From Rhynchonema sp. JSB1_4 (Eukaryota; Nematoda; Chromadorea; Monhysterida; Xyalidae): a DNA stretch of 64,000 bases. Every line of letters begins with the position of its first letter. Position 1 is the stretch's first letter. Shown here piece after piece: positions 28,318 through 40,830 of the stretch. The stretch spans positions 1-64,000 of the forward strand of contig JASAMV010008326.1 in NCBI GenBank assembly GCA_030248065.1, read 5' to 3'. The notes beneath the pieces were generated by a model. The model was not told where the DNA came from. It did not search any database and was given only the letters and a program-made list of their open reading frames with translations. Both the position numbers and the translations under genes were made by a program.

Positions 28318-29007
28318 ACGTATAGCCACAGATGTGCACCCACAATTCGTTGTGGTTGGCAATCACCACCTGTTCACTGCTGCTGATCGTTCCCAAAACC
28401 GACAACGAACCAAAAGGTAGGCCCAAATTCTCGAAAGCGCAACCATAACCGGGGGGCGGTTGCGCCGTCGCGCCCCAAACACGACGATGACAACTTCCAG
28501 CTGACGCGTTTGTTGCGTGCTCACGCGAACAGCAGTGTTTTATAACGCACGCATGTTTTGGGAACAAAAGGGAATTTACGCACCAAGGCGGAGAACGTGA
28601 GATGTATGCACATACATACATTTGGGCTTGTTCATACTGTAGGCTCACGCTTGCTTTCAGGCCCAGGTCCAGACTGGCACCAACCACAGGCTCTGGCACG
28701 AGCTGCAAGCTGGTTGCCGAAACAATATCATAACTCCATAACATGGTCCTTTTGAAATCAGCGCAAAATTCGGAACATGATAAAGGCGCGGTTATACTCA
28801 TTCCGAGGAACGAAAATTGTACCGCGCAATACAGTTCCGTGACGGAATGAAAGAACAGCGGAAACGCATTCTCGCTATTCCTTCTGTTCTTTCATTCCTT
28901 CAGCGTTTCCGCTGTTCCGGCCTGTTCCTCGAGAAATCAATGAAAAAGAAATTTAGGCGGCGGTCAGCAGCCGCGTTTGGCGGCTCTTTTATTGATTGTT
29001 TTTCATC

Positions 29008-31093
29008 ATGAATCGGCGTAAGGCTAAGGTGATTGGTGCAATGTTATTGATGCTACGTCGGCAGCTCGCCAGCACCCGAAGTCGGCGTCCCCGTCGCCCC
29101 AGAACTTCGTATGTGTGTCCCCTGAATATCAATCGTGACCAAGACTCTGCCTATCAACGTCTGATCGTGCCAATGAGAGTCCTCGACGCAGTCAGACATA
29201 AGGGCTACTTCCGTATGGATCCGGCCAGATTCGATGAGCTGCTTGAATGGATCCGACCGTACATCGAGCGGGCTCCCACCCACCGATTACCGATTCCACC
29301 CGAGGTCAGGCTGTCCGTCGCTCTCAGGTTTGCTTCGCTATGGAGGCGCATGTTTTTCACTGTTTTAGGCAATGATACTAATGGATTGAAGTAACTTGTA
29401 AGCATAATCTGGCCCGAACATGCTGTCTGTAAATGCAGGGTGGGATCAAGGTGGTTATCAGTCCACTCTGTCCGGTCTGCTCAGGTGAATACTTGTATTT
29501 TATGATAAGATGTTTGCCAACACCACTTATTTCGACCAGCGTAAATGGTTGTTAGCAGACAGCGTTACTTTTAACAACGTGTATCGATCAACAGCAGCGC
29601 ATCGTGTGTACCCATCTGCAAATGGATTTAGCAGTTGTCGGGCTTGGACTCAGGCCTAGGCTTAGGCTGCACCCACCTGCAATTTATGTACTTTTGCAGG
29701 TATTTCGCCACCGGTGAATCATTTCGATCGTTGGCATATGACTTTCGCATCCACCACACTACAGTTGGTGATATTGTCGAAGATGTGTGCCACGCACTGT
29801 GCCTTGTTCTGCGTCGATTCATGCCAAAGCCGAAACGAGAAGACTGGGAACGCGCTGCCGAAGGATTTTACAAGAAAACTGATTTTCCGAATTGTTGTGG
29901 CTGCGTCGATGGGAAACATGTCGCAATTGTTGTGCGTTCCTTGCCTTATTGTCAGGTTTGATTTGAAACAAATCTGTAAGGATGTATTTCCTCCCTCTCT
30001 CACAGGCACCGCCAGGTTCTGGCGCGTCACACCACAACTACAAAGGGTACTTTTCGAAGGTGTTGTTGGGTGTGGCCAACTACGACTACACGTTTCTGAC
30101 GGCCAGCATTGGCAAACCTGGAAGGCATTCAGATGGTGCAGTAATCGCAGACTCGAAATTTGGGAGGGCACTCAGACGAGGTGATGCGAACGTTTAATGT
30201 TAAGTATCTCAACCTAGAGTCATGTTTCATCTTACAGTATGTGGCCACTTTGAAACGAATTTCGCACTCGGGACGCTGCCGGCATGCCTTAGGTGAAAGT
30301 GGTCACATGTGGCTTGCGACATTGTACATTGGCAAAGAAACTGTGCACCAGGTTATCGTCAGTGCAGATGAATGTGAGATCAGGTCACTTTACCATTCAA
30401 CAAAGCGCAAGTAAACTTTTAACGTCAGGTTCACTTGACTTGCCGCCACCAAAGAAGCTGCCAAAGACCGATATCTATGCGCCATTCGTTTTCTTGGGCG
30501 ATGAAGCCTTCCAATTGCTGCTGAACTTTCTCAGGCCGTTTCCACGTTGTGCGATATCGCTGGATTTGTTGAAAATATTCAATTACCGACTATCGAGGTG
30601 TGTTTTCAATAAAATCTAATAAACTACTGGAGATATCAGGAACTGGGTAACCGAAACGGTCCGTATCGTTGGTCACGTGACTTTATGCTAAGGGATTTGC
30701 TGTGAATGGTTTATCATCTATATGCATGTTAAATTTGGGTTAGCAAACATCGACATGATATGAAAAAATCGCGTGACCAACTTGGGACTCACCGGACAGG
30801 AGACATTTACCATTTTTGCCATATTTTGATAAAGGACCGGCTTAATTTTTCACACAGCTCCTACAAGTTGTTTGCTTTCAGTCAAGCCGCATGTTGCGCT
30901 ACAAAATAAATTTTTAATTAAATTCAGGTGCAGGCGAATTGTGGAGAACGCATTCGGATTGCTGGTCAACCGCTGGCGCTGTTTGAGGAAGACATTGGAC
31001 GTTCTACCCAACAAGGCATCACTCATAATCATGACATGTGTGCTGCTGCACAATTACATGCTGGTCAGTCATTTGCAAAGTTCTTCTTTTTGA
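29008..31093 (+). CDS. PIF/Harbinger transposase (HARBI1-like)
   Basis: Five exons in phase: 29008-29327, 29700-29955, 30006-30180, 30429-30597 and 30928-31093, giving 361 aa, the usual size for this DDE nuclease. The ATG at 29008 precedes a basic N-terminus (NRRKAK). A helix-turn-helix-like ATGESFRSLAYDF...HHTTVG segment lies near residues 111-130. The catalytic triad is visible: Asp near 177 (CVDGKH), Asp near 275 (VFLGDEAF) and Glu near 313 (RRIVENAFG), with NYKGYFS and GRHSDG between. It cuts and rejoins the element ends and normally needs its MADF/Myb-like partner for DNA binding and nuclear import (family knowledge). All splice sites are canonical and no frame damage is visible, so it may be active. 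Confidence 0.9.
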
Positions 31094-31261
31094 AGTTGCC
31101 CTGGTGGCATAGTCGATGGCGATCTCTTTTCAACTGGTATTTGAAAAAAGGAAAATGACCTCGAAATTTTGAACAGCAGGGATCTGGGAGGAGCACAGGG
31201 CCCCACTGGCTAAATTGAAAGCAGTGCTGTGGCTGGGGGAGGTAGGTCCCCCAATGGTACC

Positions 31262-31352
31262 CTACCCGCCCCGGCCTGGTACACTATGCCCCTACCCGCC
31301 CCGCTCTGGTACCCTACCCCCTACCCGCCCCGCTCTGGTACCCTACCCGCCC
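31262..31352 (+). repeat. GC-rich minisatellite
   Basis: Three to four tandem copies of a roughly 22-bp unit containing CTACCCGCCCCG and CTGGTACC, within the Harbinger element, downstream of the transposase gene. Confidence 0.75.
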
Positions 31353-33537
31353 CAATTTTTGCCCCCAAATGCCCATTTTTCGGCCAAAAAAATGCCCAAA
31401 TTTCGAACGAAGACCCTTAAAAGTGCAAAAAATCGCGTGCCACGCGCGGTATATGTACTTTATAGCACATCAAAATGTGCACCCGAAAAAACTATTGTGG
31501 TACACTACCTGCCCCGAAAAATCTTCCTCCTCCCCCCAAACCGGATTCCCCCCAAGATTCCAAAGTAGCCACAGCACTGATTGAAAGCATGGCGTCCAAG
31601 GACCGCGCGCTTCGCGCTTCAACTCATTCGACCCCTAAATCGCAGGATTTCGCCCAACAATAAACAAGCACTGGATATAAGAACGCGGCCTTGATTTTCA
31701 GAAATCGACTGCAACTGAAGTGTTGCCGGCGCCGTACAAATACACCGCGACTCAGCCGGCCGACGAGACAATACTTTGCTCTCCGTTGCAACCGGACGTG
31801 AGCTGAACAATCACACGCGCGATGCCGCAGCCGCTCGAATGGTGTTCGCCAACTATTTCTGCAGCCCCGAGGGTCGTGTGGCCTGGCAAGACAAAGTGGT
31901 GAACAGGGGCAGGATTCTGAAAGAGCGGAATGGCTGAAGAGAGCGATTTTGGTTTGCTGTTGTGCAATGTGCCGTGCATTGTGTTGTTCTTGGATATCTT
32001 TCTTTGAGTCAATCTCATCTGGTCTCAATTTTGTTGTGTGATTTGACGAAGCTGTTGAACGTTGTGTATCAAAACCAATGCAATAAAGGCAATGCGAAAT
32101 GAAATTATTTCGTCGAGTTTTCACAAAAACAGCCGGTTTATCTCACCAAAAGGCCGCAGACAAGAGAAAGAAAGCCGCCCGAATGCACCAAAATCAGTCA
32201 AATAGACAAAAATTTAAATATAATTTCACACTTTTTGTTATTTATGACTCATCGTCCATTGAATATTTGAAAATTACATCATTCAGCTCTTTCATACAGC
32301 GCTGTTTCTTCACCGCTTCAAGTTTCTTCAGTTTCTGAGAGATGAGTCGACCTGAAAAAATGCAGAACAATTAAAAAAAAGAAATTTATGGCATTTCAAG
32401 TGTTGTACAAATTATTCAAATTCAGTTATAATTCGGTACTTCTGCATGTAAAACCTGGTGAGCTGTTCGAATGGGGTACATTTGGGCAAAATATGGTCTA
32501 AAATTACCTCATGAGGAACAGTCATGCTGGAAAAGTTGACCAAGACACATAAAAAATGGTATTTTGCACGATTTGAGAAATTAACCTCGTGACTTTCCAC
32601 GTTTTTTGGAAGTTAGAATTTTTTTCGAAAATTTCCAATATTTTTTCAGTTTGAAGGGAAAATATCGGTTAATTATTTTGGTCTCTGGAAAAAAACAGTT
32701 TTTTCATTGATTTTAGTAAAAAACCGGGACTAATCAGCTGGGCCGCTTTATAATACCGATGCCACAACGCTTTTAAGCGAAAAATAAACAGCAAAATAAT
32801 TTTCAAAGAAAAAATGCGAAGGGTTTGGTTTTCTTGCCATTTTAAATGCATAGTTTTGAGCCCGTTTAAGCCCTTTTACAGCGATTTTTCACGTGGCTTG
32901 AAAGAATTTGTGAGATGGTTTCGAAAAATATATCAGTAGGCTACAGAAAAAAGCGTTTTCCTTAAAAAATGCCTTTTACCAGTCACTTTCCCGCCTTTCA
33001 AACTCTTTTTGTTTGTCAAAACAAAATGGCTTAGGTATTAGAACATTTAGCATTCTTTTTTCCACCGACGCGAAAAGGCGACAAAAACAAATAAACGAAA
33101 ACAAACCAAAAATGTCCTCCTCTTCCTCTTTTGTGTCGTCGATTAATCGAGTGACAGCATCGCACAGCATTGAAGTTGAAACATCACCGGGGTTCTGCGT
33201 GCAAGCTGCTTTTCGTTTCGCAGCAGCTCGAAGTCGAGCGCGCGGCAGCATTGCAGTTGTTTGACGGGAACGAGCGGCGGTTGATGTTGTTGATGACGTG
33301 CTCGGACCGGTTGGCTCGACGGCTCTGGTTGATGATCGACCGGAAACCGACGACATTTCGATTGCAGTAGTTTGACGCAAGTTGTTGTTGACTTGGTGTG
33401 TTTCTGAAAAAAATCAGCTGAATGCCCAAGATTATTTTTGTTATTTTCAACAATAAAAAATTCGCTGGCAGACGCGTCCTGCAAAGCGAAAGGTGAACAA
33501 AATGTTTCATCAAGGACTGCTCTCACTCAGAGGTGGC

Positions 33538-33931
33538 AATCGGGCCGGCACAAGCTCGGGCCGGGCCGCGATTTTGCGCTTTTGGTTCGGGCCGGGCCGG
33601 AGATTTTGAGGATCGGGCCGGGCCGGGCACCCCGCCCCGAGCCTTCTAAAGTGACTCAGTTCACTGGAAAAGCAGGGATTTCTCGGTCAAACTAAAATTT
33701 CTGACGGACTCGATAAGTAAGTGATCAGTACTTAGTCTATCTGACAACTTTTTCATTGAAAAAACATGAATTTTCGACCAAAAAATTGATTCAAAAAATC
33801 GCAAGAATTAGGACAAAAACGGGTAAAAATCTGACCCAAAAATTCGGGCCGGGTCGAGCTTTGGCCAACTCGGGCCGGAGATTTGGGGGCTCGGGCCGGG
33901 CCGGCCAAACACGGCCCGATTGCGACCTCTG
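33538..33931 (+). mobile_element. hAT-type MITE, CAGAGGTGG ends
   Basis: 394 bp. Ends CAGAGGTGGCAATCGGGCCG and CGGCCCGATTGCGACCTCTG with a perfect 8-bp duplication CTCTCACT (33530-33537, 33932-33939). The interior repeats GGGCCGGGCCGG. The 8-bp duplication and CAG start are hAT features. Nested in the Harbinger transposon. Confidence 0.85.
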
Positions 33932-34622
33932 CTCTCACTCTTGCTCTCTCACACACACAAACACACAGGACTTGTGAAGCCATAGCAATCGATGAGCGAT
34001 GTCAAACTCGGCGATGGGTCCGGTTCGGTCTTGTCACTTGGTTTTTTGCATAAAGAATATTTTTTGATTTGCTGATGCTCGCTCACCAGTGTAAAATTTG
34101 TTTCCAGAAAACTAGGCAATGAAAAATTGCTGATCGAAACTAGTGGAATCAAGAAAATATCCTAATGCAGATGTCACGTGATCAAAGCAGGACCGAACCG
34201 ATGACGTGATCAAAGCAGGACCGAACCGAAGGAGGATAGACTACCAAGTTTGAAAACGCGCATCGTGATGCGCCTGAAACAAAAAGTAGCGCATTTTACG
34301 CGTCAAAAGGACTTATTTTTGCGAATTTTGGTTCCAAATCCCTGCACTCGCCCCAAGTAATCCAAGATAGCTGAGGCCCGAGCTTGGTTTTCAGGCTTTG
34401 GCACCAGCCAGGAAGATCTGTGCACAAAAGCAAATTTTTGGCGGCAACGCCCCAGCCAAAGCCTGCAAAACAAGCGTGAGTCAAGGCTATTCTGGACCAC
34501 TAGGGGCGACCTGCGCCATGAACCAAATTCCAAACTTTACCAAAATTTTGCGCGCTGTGCACGCGTTCATTTGCTTCACATAATTTGCAATGGTCTTTCG
34601 TATCCACAAGTCTCCCTTGAAT

Positions 34623-35679
34623 TCAAACCCACTGCAGGTTCGTGCTTCGGCAAACAACCACAAAAAACTGACCCAAAAATCCACTGTACATGCTGCCGAC
34701 GTCATCTTCAACGACCATTATCGATGATTGGTCGTCGTTCTGTTCAGTTTGCTCCCCATCGCTAACGGCGCTGAACGGTTCATCTTCGTCAACGTACCCG
34801 TCCAACAAGCTGAAATAAGCCTCTGATATGGTTTTCTCATTTTGGTTTTTGCAATGAAATCTGCGTAAAAATCTTTTGTTCTCTGGAAAAAAAGAAGTGC
34901 AGAACAAACCTTTCATTATTGTCAACAACACTGTTCAAAAACGTCATCTGCTCATAAAATTGCCACAGAACTTTCTTGCGCGCAGCCTGACCGCTTCGCG
35001 TTTCCATTTTCTTTTTATTTGCGTTGAACGTGCGACGTAGTGATGCCCATTCCTTCTCAACGTCTGTAAACAGATACATACAGTAGGTACCAACTGAAGA
35101 TATTTTGCTATCATTAACGGATCAGTACTCTATCCCAAAAAGTAAGGGGTCCGGTTTTTAAAGTGAGAATGTGACCGCATCTGAAGCGGTTTGCCGAGCC
35201 TAAAAATGTGAACTCCAAGCACTCTGAAGTTCAAAATAGGGCCAGATATGGCTATCAATTAGCATTCATATTCTTTGCCCAACATAGTACTAACGGGGCA
35301 GCAATATCAAACAAATAAAATCTTCGGTACCCAATTATACTCACCTACCCTTTCCTCCAAGCCACTTTCAATTTGAATCTTTGTTTGAATATCAATCCAA
35401 GAATTTGCCTTTTTGTCTCGGTCCACGTAGTCCTTGTTGTACACGTTCCACAGCCACGGGCAGGCATAAACTTCGCTGATTAACTTCTCTTTGGTCTCAG
35501 TATCGAGCTTCGACGTAATTTTGATCCTCTTTTTCTGAAATTTAACTATCGTTTTCTCTATTTCACGACTGGGGGAAGATTAATGAACACTCGGACCAAA
35601 GAAAACAGAAGCTACTAACCTTTTGTAGTGGCACAAGTGGCACAACATCGGTGGGCTGTGATTGCTCAACGTTCGCCAT
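34623..35679 (-). CDS. MADF-domain protein of the Harbinger element
   Basis: Four exons in phase: 35679-35620, 35534-35345, 35063-34910 and 34809-34623, giving 196 aa. The MADF (Myb/SANT-like) domain spans about residues 30-115: LISEVYACPWLWNVYNKDY, then SWIDIQTKI, EKEWASLRRTF and LWQFYEQMTFL, with the regularly spaced Trp residues typical of the fold. The C-terminus is acidic (LLDGYVDEDEP). In PIF/Harbinger elements this protein binds the subterminal DNA and recruits the transposase. Divergent orientation toward the transposase is the usual layout. Confidence 0.85.
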
Positions 35680-36410
35680 TGCCAAAATATATTTGCAAGG
35701 GAAACAATGTGTTTATTTGTGCAATCTGACAGCCAAACCCGTCAATATTCACTGGACTTTATTTTAGTGGAGCGGCATGCAGTGATTTGTAAAAAAAATG
35801 CAAAAAATCAGGCGCAATGCGCGGTATTTGTGTGACGGAACAATCGAAATTTCAAAATCTCTTGACTTCGTTTTTTTATTGCGCGGAACGTTTTTCAGTT
35901 CCTTCTGTGTTCCGTGACATCGTTCCTCTTGAGGTGGCTATACTCGTTCTTGCTGTTCCGCGGGCTGAGTATAACCAGGGCAGCGGAAACGATTGTTCCT
36001 CCACCTATTCTTTCTATTCCGCGGAATGAGTATAACCGCGCCTTAAATGTACATGTGCTGTGCACAAATTCGGGCCAGTTTAAATTTGACCTCGATGTCA
36101 CCGATGGCGCTCAACCGTAACCGATTCCGTTCACCGATTTGACTAGACTGCTGCTGCTAACATGCTTTCACATGGGTCTGCTAAACGTTTGGTTACGATC
36201 GGACAAGGATTACGGTAGTTTTTGGGGCCGCGAGCTAAGTGTAGCCCGACAAAACAATCAACTTATCCATTTTCAACAACAGGATTTTATCAACCGACAG
36301 TATAACTGTCACAATAGTACAAAACATACGGTAAACCGTAGATGTTGCCCTCTCAACGATATTTATGCATGAAACATCACGTAGTGTGTATTCCTTGTAT
36401 GATCAGCTGC

Positions 36411-39400
36411 TCAGAGCAGCATTTCGTACAGTTCCTTGTCCACCGGCATTTTACCTTGATACTGGAAAAACAATTTCTAGTTTTCCAAAAGCTTTTGACA
36501 ATAAAATTTTTACAAAAAAAAGTTTCATTACCCAAATTTCGGGCGTGAAGCAAGCAATGGGTGCTGTCTGACACTTTTTCGAGCCGGGCGCCTTACGACA
36601 GAATCGGTGCATCGTCTGGCACAGCTGACCCTCGGGACATGAGAATTTGGCGCACGCGCCTGAATAACAATGAATGGTCATACGTTTTTTTTAGTTTCAT
36701 GGTTTTTTGATCATGACCACAGAGAGGAAGTCCCAGCGAGAGAACCAGCCACATTATTTCGTTCTCTAAGCACCTTGAATCTAATCAATTGTTCGGCTGT
36801 AAAGGAACTGTACAGATACTGACACCTAGGTAGCACGACAAAGCTCGAATCTTGACCGTATTGAGCCAAATATGCGGAACTCCACTTTCTGAAAAACTCT
36901 TTGCAAGAACATCCCTGATCAGCTGATGATGACAACTTCCAGCGCGCTGACCTCCATTTTTTGCATGTTGACGCAAACGGAAACTGGGGTGTTCATACAA
37001 AACCAGAAAACTATTGGCAGAAACTGTAGCATAGTCCGCCCATCAGCTCATGTCATCTGTGTTGCTGTTGGTTGGCCTGTTCCTTTCCTCCACGTTCTAA
37101 TGAAAGAGAAATTGAGTGTGACCGATTTTGCAAAATAACTGAAAAAATATACAATGTGTCCAAAAGGATTGAATTCGATAAAATTTAAGATTAAATTAAA
37201 ATAAAATGGATAAAGCACGTCAATTTCGTAAAAAAACAATTTAGAAGCAAAAATAATTTTTTCTTACACTCAATTTCTCTTTCATTAGAACGTGGAGGAA
37301 GGGAACACGTCGGCCAGCAGCATCACAAAGTGACATGAGCTGATGGGCGGACTTACATATACACTTTCTGTGAATGCGTTTAGACAAATGAGGCACGTCA
37401 TTTGCCGAAACTCGTCATTCTGCGTTTATTTTTAAACACAACCAAAGCATGTGACTAACATCTGCTTGATCAGGCCTAAGGCTGGAATTTTCGAATTTTC
37501 ATGTTTACACCGAGCCACACAAACCGAACTTTGGACCTACGCAGCCTTACACCGACCATCACGCCCAACTCTCGTTTATACACTCATGCGAAAATTCCAC
37601 TCAAAGTGGGTCTGCATGTTAAGACATCGGGTGATATTTTCAAAACGGTGTAAAGGTGAGTTTGGTGTAAAGGTCGGTGTAAGCTCAATCGAAAGCTCGG
37701 TCGGTGTCAGCTCGGTGTAAACATGAAACATTGCCTGCTGTTAACGTGGAATGTTTCATGTTTACACCGAGCTGACACCGACCGAGCTTTCGACCGAGCT
37801 TACACCGCACCTTTACACCCAACTCACCTTTACACCGTTTTGAAAATATCACCCATCAACCCCAGATACTCTGACTGACTATTGTTTGCGATGCCTCTTC
37901 GCATGCCTGTGAAGAAGACCTAATACAGTTGCGACATACCAGGTCCCATGTAGGTGCACGTGGCAACGGGCATGATTCGGAATGGCAGTCCACCCCGTGC
38001 CCCAAACGTTGACAGCCCTGCACCGCAACGATGGTTGGGGGGACAGCGATACTTGTCACATGGCCCTGAAAGTGTGTGTCTCGTGGTGTGTGACCATCGG
38101 AAAATGCCATCCTATCATTATCATATCAACAATAGATGTATATACATGTAGTACTTTGAAGGCAGAGCACTGCGACTGCGCTCCTATGTAAAACTTATAG
38201 GCGAACGTAAATTACAGTATGTTCAGACAGCACTACCGGATCTAGGGGGCCACAGGACCCTTCGGTCAACCATTTCGGCAAGAAGAAGGAGAAATGACCC
38301 CCAAATCGCATGATTTTCGCTCTAACACACTTCAGGGATCCAAAAATCGCGCGCTTCGCACGTCAGGTACACTCGTTTCCATGAAATTTGACCGATGCGC
38401 GTGCAAAAATAAAATTTTCGCGCGCTCTGTGCGCGCATGCGCATGCTCATGTTTTGTGTGCTGTTTGGCTTAAATTCTCCCAAGCACTGGATAACGGTTT
38501 TTGAAAAATCAAACATGCACTAGATAAAAATGACTTTTGTGATTTGCCGCCCCCTTGGCCGAAAGCTGAATCCGCCACTGTTGGACCGTGCACTATTATA
38601 TTGTGGTTTTGGGAGAGAGTTGGAGCACTACTGATTTTGGCCAGCGTACAAGTTGTGCCCTTGACACGTCACTTGACACACGACTCTATGGACAACGAAC
38701 AAATGTTAGGAGTCCCCTAACTTTTCTCCCGAGATGTGAGTGTTTGAGATGGTGGCTCTATTAGAATTCTCAGCATTTACGAATGATTTTGGTTGTACAG
38801 CCAACCTCGTTACCCAAACCTTCAATCTTCCCCTCAAAGACTAACGGCCTTCTTCGACAGGCATCGATTCGAACTGATCGCCTATTTGCAACGCTCGCAC
38901 GGAACTTGCCAACACGCAGCACTGAAATATTGAATTATTTTGTGCGACGGACATTGTACCTGGCTCCATAGTCTCAACTCAAAAGTGAACCACTCACTTA
39001 TATGTGTGTATGTATACAGTTTAACAAAACAGCCAGTCAAGCGCAGTTTTTGTTTGGACCACATTTTGCGAGAATTGCAACATTAAAGTTCTACAAGCGT
39101 GGTGGACAGTTTTGAAGTTAATGCCCCAACTTGCGGTCCACATAAAATCATAGCACTTGGCTTAGTCGTGGTCGTTTACTTCAGACTTGAAACGGCTCGA
39201 ACTGAAGTTCCATTCTAGTTTTGTCTGAACCTTGATTCGCCATTTTGAGCATTAATGGCTCAACTATACTTCGTTGTCTCACGCAACGCGAAACAAAATG
39301 TCCCACGCTGATTGGCTCTCATGCGCGCGCCAGCCAATCAGCGCACGAGAATTTGTTTCGTGGTGCTTCAGCGAACGAATACTGTACATAATAGCCCTTA

Positions 39401-39589
39401 ACAGTAACTCAAACCTGGTAAATAATCATCAACAGAGCGGACATCGCAGACATACCGAACTTTGAGTATCAGGCTGATTTGTAATAAAGTGCGGCGAAGG
39501 GCCTAAAACACGCGACTCACAATAGTAATAGCCGTTTTCATGTTTTTGGTCATATTCTTCTCTGTTACGGGTTCGGAACCAACGAAATA
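36411..39589 (-). CDS. small cysteine-rich (secreted-type) protein
   Basis: Exons in phase: 39589-39521 (tentative), 38065-37940, 36659-36532 and 36461-36411 with the stop. The middle exons carry two similar cysteine modules, CDKYRCPPNHRC and CAKFSCPEGQLC (C-x4-C-P-x4-C), followed by FCRKAPGSKKC and ACFTPEIW. The C-terminus reads YQGKMPVDKELYEMLL. The module resembles small extracellular disulphide domains (follistatin-N or TIL-like), so a secreted or inhibitor role is possible, but the family is not recognised and the signal-peptide exon was not found. Three MITEs occupy its introns. An exact copy of the dispersed 10-mer lies about 32 bp beyond the stop (36370-36379). Confidence 0.5.
37031..37353. 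mobile_element. MITE, ATAGTCCGCCCATCAG family
   Basis: 323 bp with inverted ends ATAGTCCGCCCATCAGCTCA and GACATGAGCTGATGGGCGGA. The inner arms share TTCTCTTTCATTAGAACGTG with the 27455 copy. Confidence 0.75.
37484..37603. repeat. degenerate half of the GGGTG MITE
   Basis: About 120 bp resembling one arm of the GGGTG..CACCC family (GGAATTTTCGAATTTTCATG, then TTTACACCGAGC blocks), lying 25 bp from a full copy. Confidence 0.5.
37629..37854 (+). mobile_element. palindromic MITE, GGGTG..CACCC family
   Basis: 226 bp with ATC target duplications (37626-37628, 37855-37857). Centre: ACATGAAACATTG facing GAATGTTTCATG. Confidence 0.85.
38226..38580 (-). repeat. dispersed repeat, CAGTGGCGGATTCAG end
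   Basis: Diverged copy of 5118-5459: AATCGCATGATTTTCGC, a GCGCGC hairpin, CAAGCACTGGATAA and the final GAATCCGCCACTG recur in order. Confidence 0.5.
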
Positions 39590-40216
39590 CTGTAAATGTA
39601 CAGTATGTGCCACTCATGAAAAAATAAAACAGCAATGCATTGACATGATACTTTGTTGTATCCTAAGCATAATAGAATTAAGAAGAAAAAGCAATTTCTC
39701 ACGAGGTGTCAAAAGTACAGCTTATGAAAGACTGAAACAACTTGCACAACGGAAACAACTCCAACTACAGTATGTATATAGTGAATAACTATGGCCAAAA
39801 ACAGCAAGCCCTGATTATGTCGGAATCAGTCAGTCTCGCTCATTTCTATCCCTTAATTGATCACAGCTTTTTTGATACCGATTAATTCTAAACATCTCAA
39901 GCCACGCTAGAAAGGCCAGACATGGTGCTTGGAAAGGCCACATAGCTTTGACAACAACAAGCAGCATACTGCACACAAAAGTGATAGATTGAGTTTCATC
40001 TCGTATTTTCTGTTCATTTTGTCATAAGGGGAACAACCGTTGTGGAGGCGTAATAGGCGGCCTGTACTAGTCCGGAAAAGTGAAGTGATTCAAAACCGCA
40101 AAGGGACTAATTTCCTGATTTCGTTCTTCATAAACTCCCCCGCAAGCGTTCAAGCCCAGTTTCTCTCACTTGGCATGCCATACCGTACACCTCTCGAACG
40201 GAATTGTTTTTCAGAC

Positions 40217-40390
40217 ATGAGCTTTGCTTGCGTGGTGCTCTTCTTTTGTTGCGCTGAAAGCCAAGATGAAATTACATGTACAGGAAGGCGATTACATTAT
40301 CAAGTGTCGAGAGACTTGCGTCAAAGCGGGTCGAAAGCAGATCATGCAGATGACTGTTGCGTCACGCTGCAAACAGCGCCTTCACGTTGA
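40217..40390 (+). CDS. possible small secreted peptide
   Basis: ATG at 40217 sits 2 bp after a strong acceptor-like TTGTTTTTCAG, the layout of nematode trans-spliced starts. The 57-codon frame opens MSFACVVLFFCCAES, a short signal-peptide-like segment, then a polar tail with four further cysteines. A second open frame overlaps (about 40221-40448, with EGDYIIKCRETCVKAG), and I cannot decide between them. Low confidence. Confidence 0.22.
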   Translation: MSFACVVLFFCCAESQDEITCTGRRLHYQVSRDLRQSGSKADHADDCCVTLQTAPSR

Positions 40391-40634
40391 GTTAATAGTA
40401 AACGGCGCCTCTCTAACTACGATAATAAATGCTCCGACAAAATTTTGAGATATTTTTTCAAGGGCGCGGCCTGATCCGTAAAGCGCATACTGCATGCGCT
40501 CATGACCGCTGAGAGACATTACATTGCCAACACATGCGTCATGCGCTTGCTGATAAACCGACGCGTTTGAAGAAGTTTCTGTTAGGGGTATTTTTTTTAT
40601 TTTTTTTATTTCTGAGCTCCATCAGCATAGGTTT

Positions 40635-40830
40635 GCTACAAAGGAGGGATCACAGCATACAGTAATCCAATGACTGACAATTTAGTGCTCAGCGATTTCT
40701 CCTAAGTCACCCTTAGGTCCAAAGGACTTATCACCGTCAGCAACAGAATCGCAGTCAATCTCAGGAAGTCATGGCTCTATTTAAGTGCGCTCCTGTCGCT
40801 CCACATTCAAATTGCTTTGAAGCTTCGGTT
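40635..40830 (+). repeat. dispersed repeat R2, second copy
   Basis: Matches 26375-26560 in order and orientation. Confidence 0.55.

Larger units (their letters stand above)
26960..28416 (-). pseudogene. partial duplicate of TRIM-NHL exons
   Basis: Minus-strand sequence at 27074-26960 matches the 53230-53030 exon of the TRIM-NHL gene (QGTLNIRLSQ, VQRSLTIVAVNLTKGAN, ELDKR), but an Arg codon after ELDKR is replaced by TGA. At 28416-28336 a second piece matches the 54112-53976 exon (TISSSEQ, then NHNELWV versus NNELWV). Intervening non-coding sequence (about 27385-27449) also matches the parent (about 53258-53325), so this is a genomic, not cDNA, duplicate, in the same order and strand. Two MITEs (27137-27363, 27455-28317) have split it. 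Certainly non-functional as a TRIM gene. Confidence 0.7.
28784..36043 (+). mobile_element. complete PIF/Harbinger DNA transposon
   Basis: A 7260-bp element. Inverted ends AGGCGCGGTTATACTCATTC (28784) and the exact complement ending at 36043 are flanked by TAA duplications (28781-28783, 36044-36046); a TWA target is the Harbinger signature. It encodes a five-exon HARBI1-like transposase (+) and a four-exon MADF protein (-), the standard two-gene set, both open. A 394-bp hAT-type MITE and a minisatellite are nested between them. It lies directly beside the broken TRIM-NHL duplicate. Confidence 0.9.
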
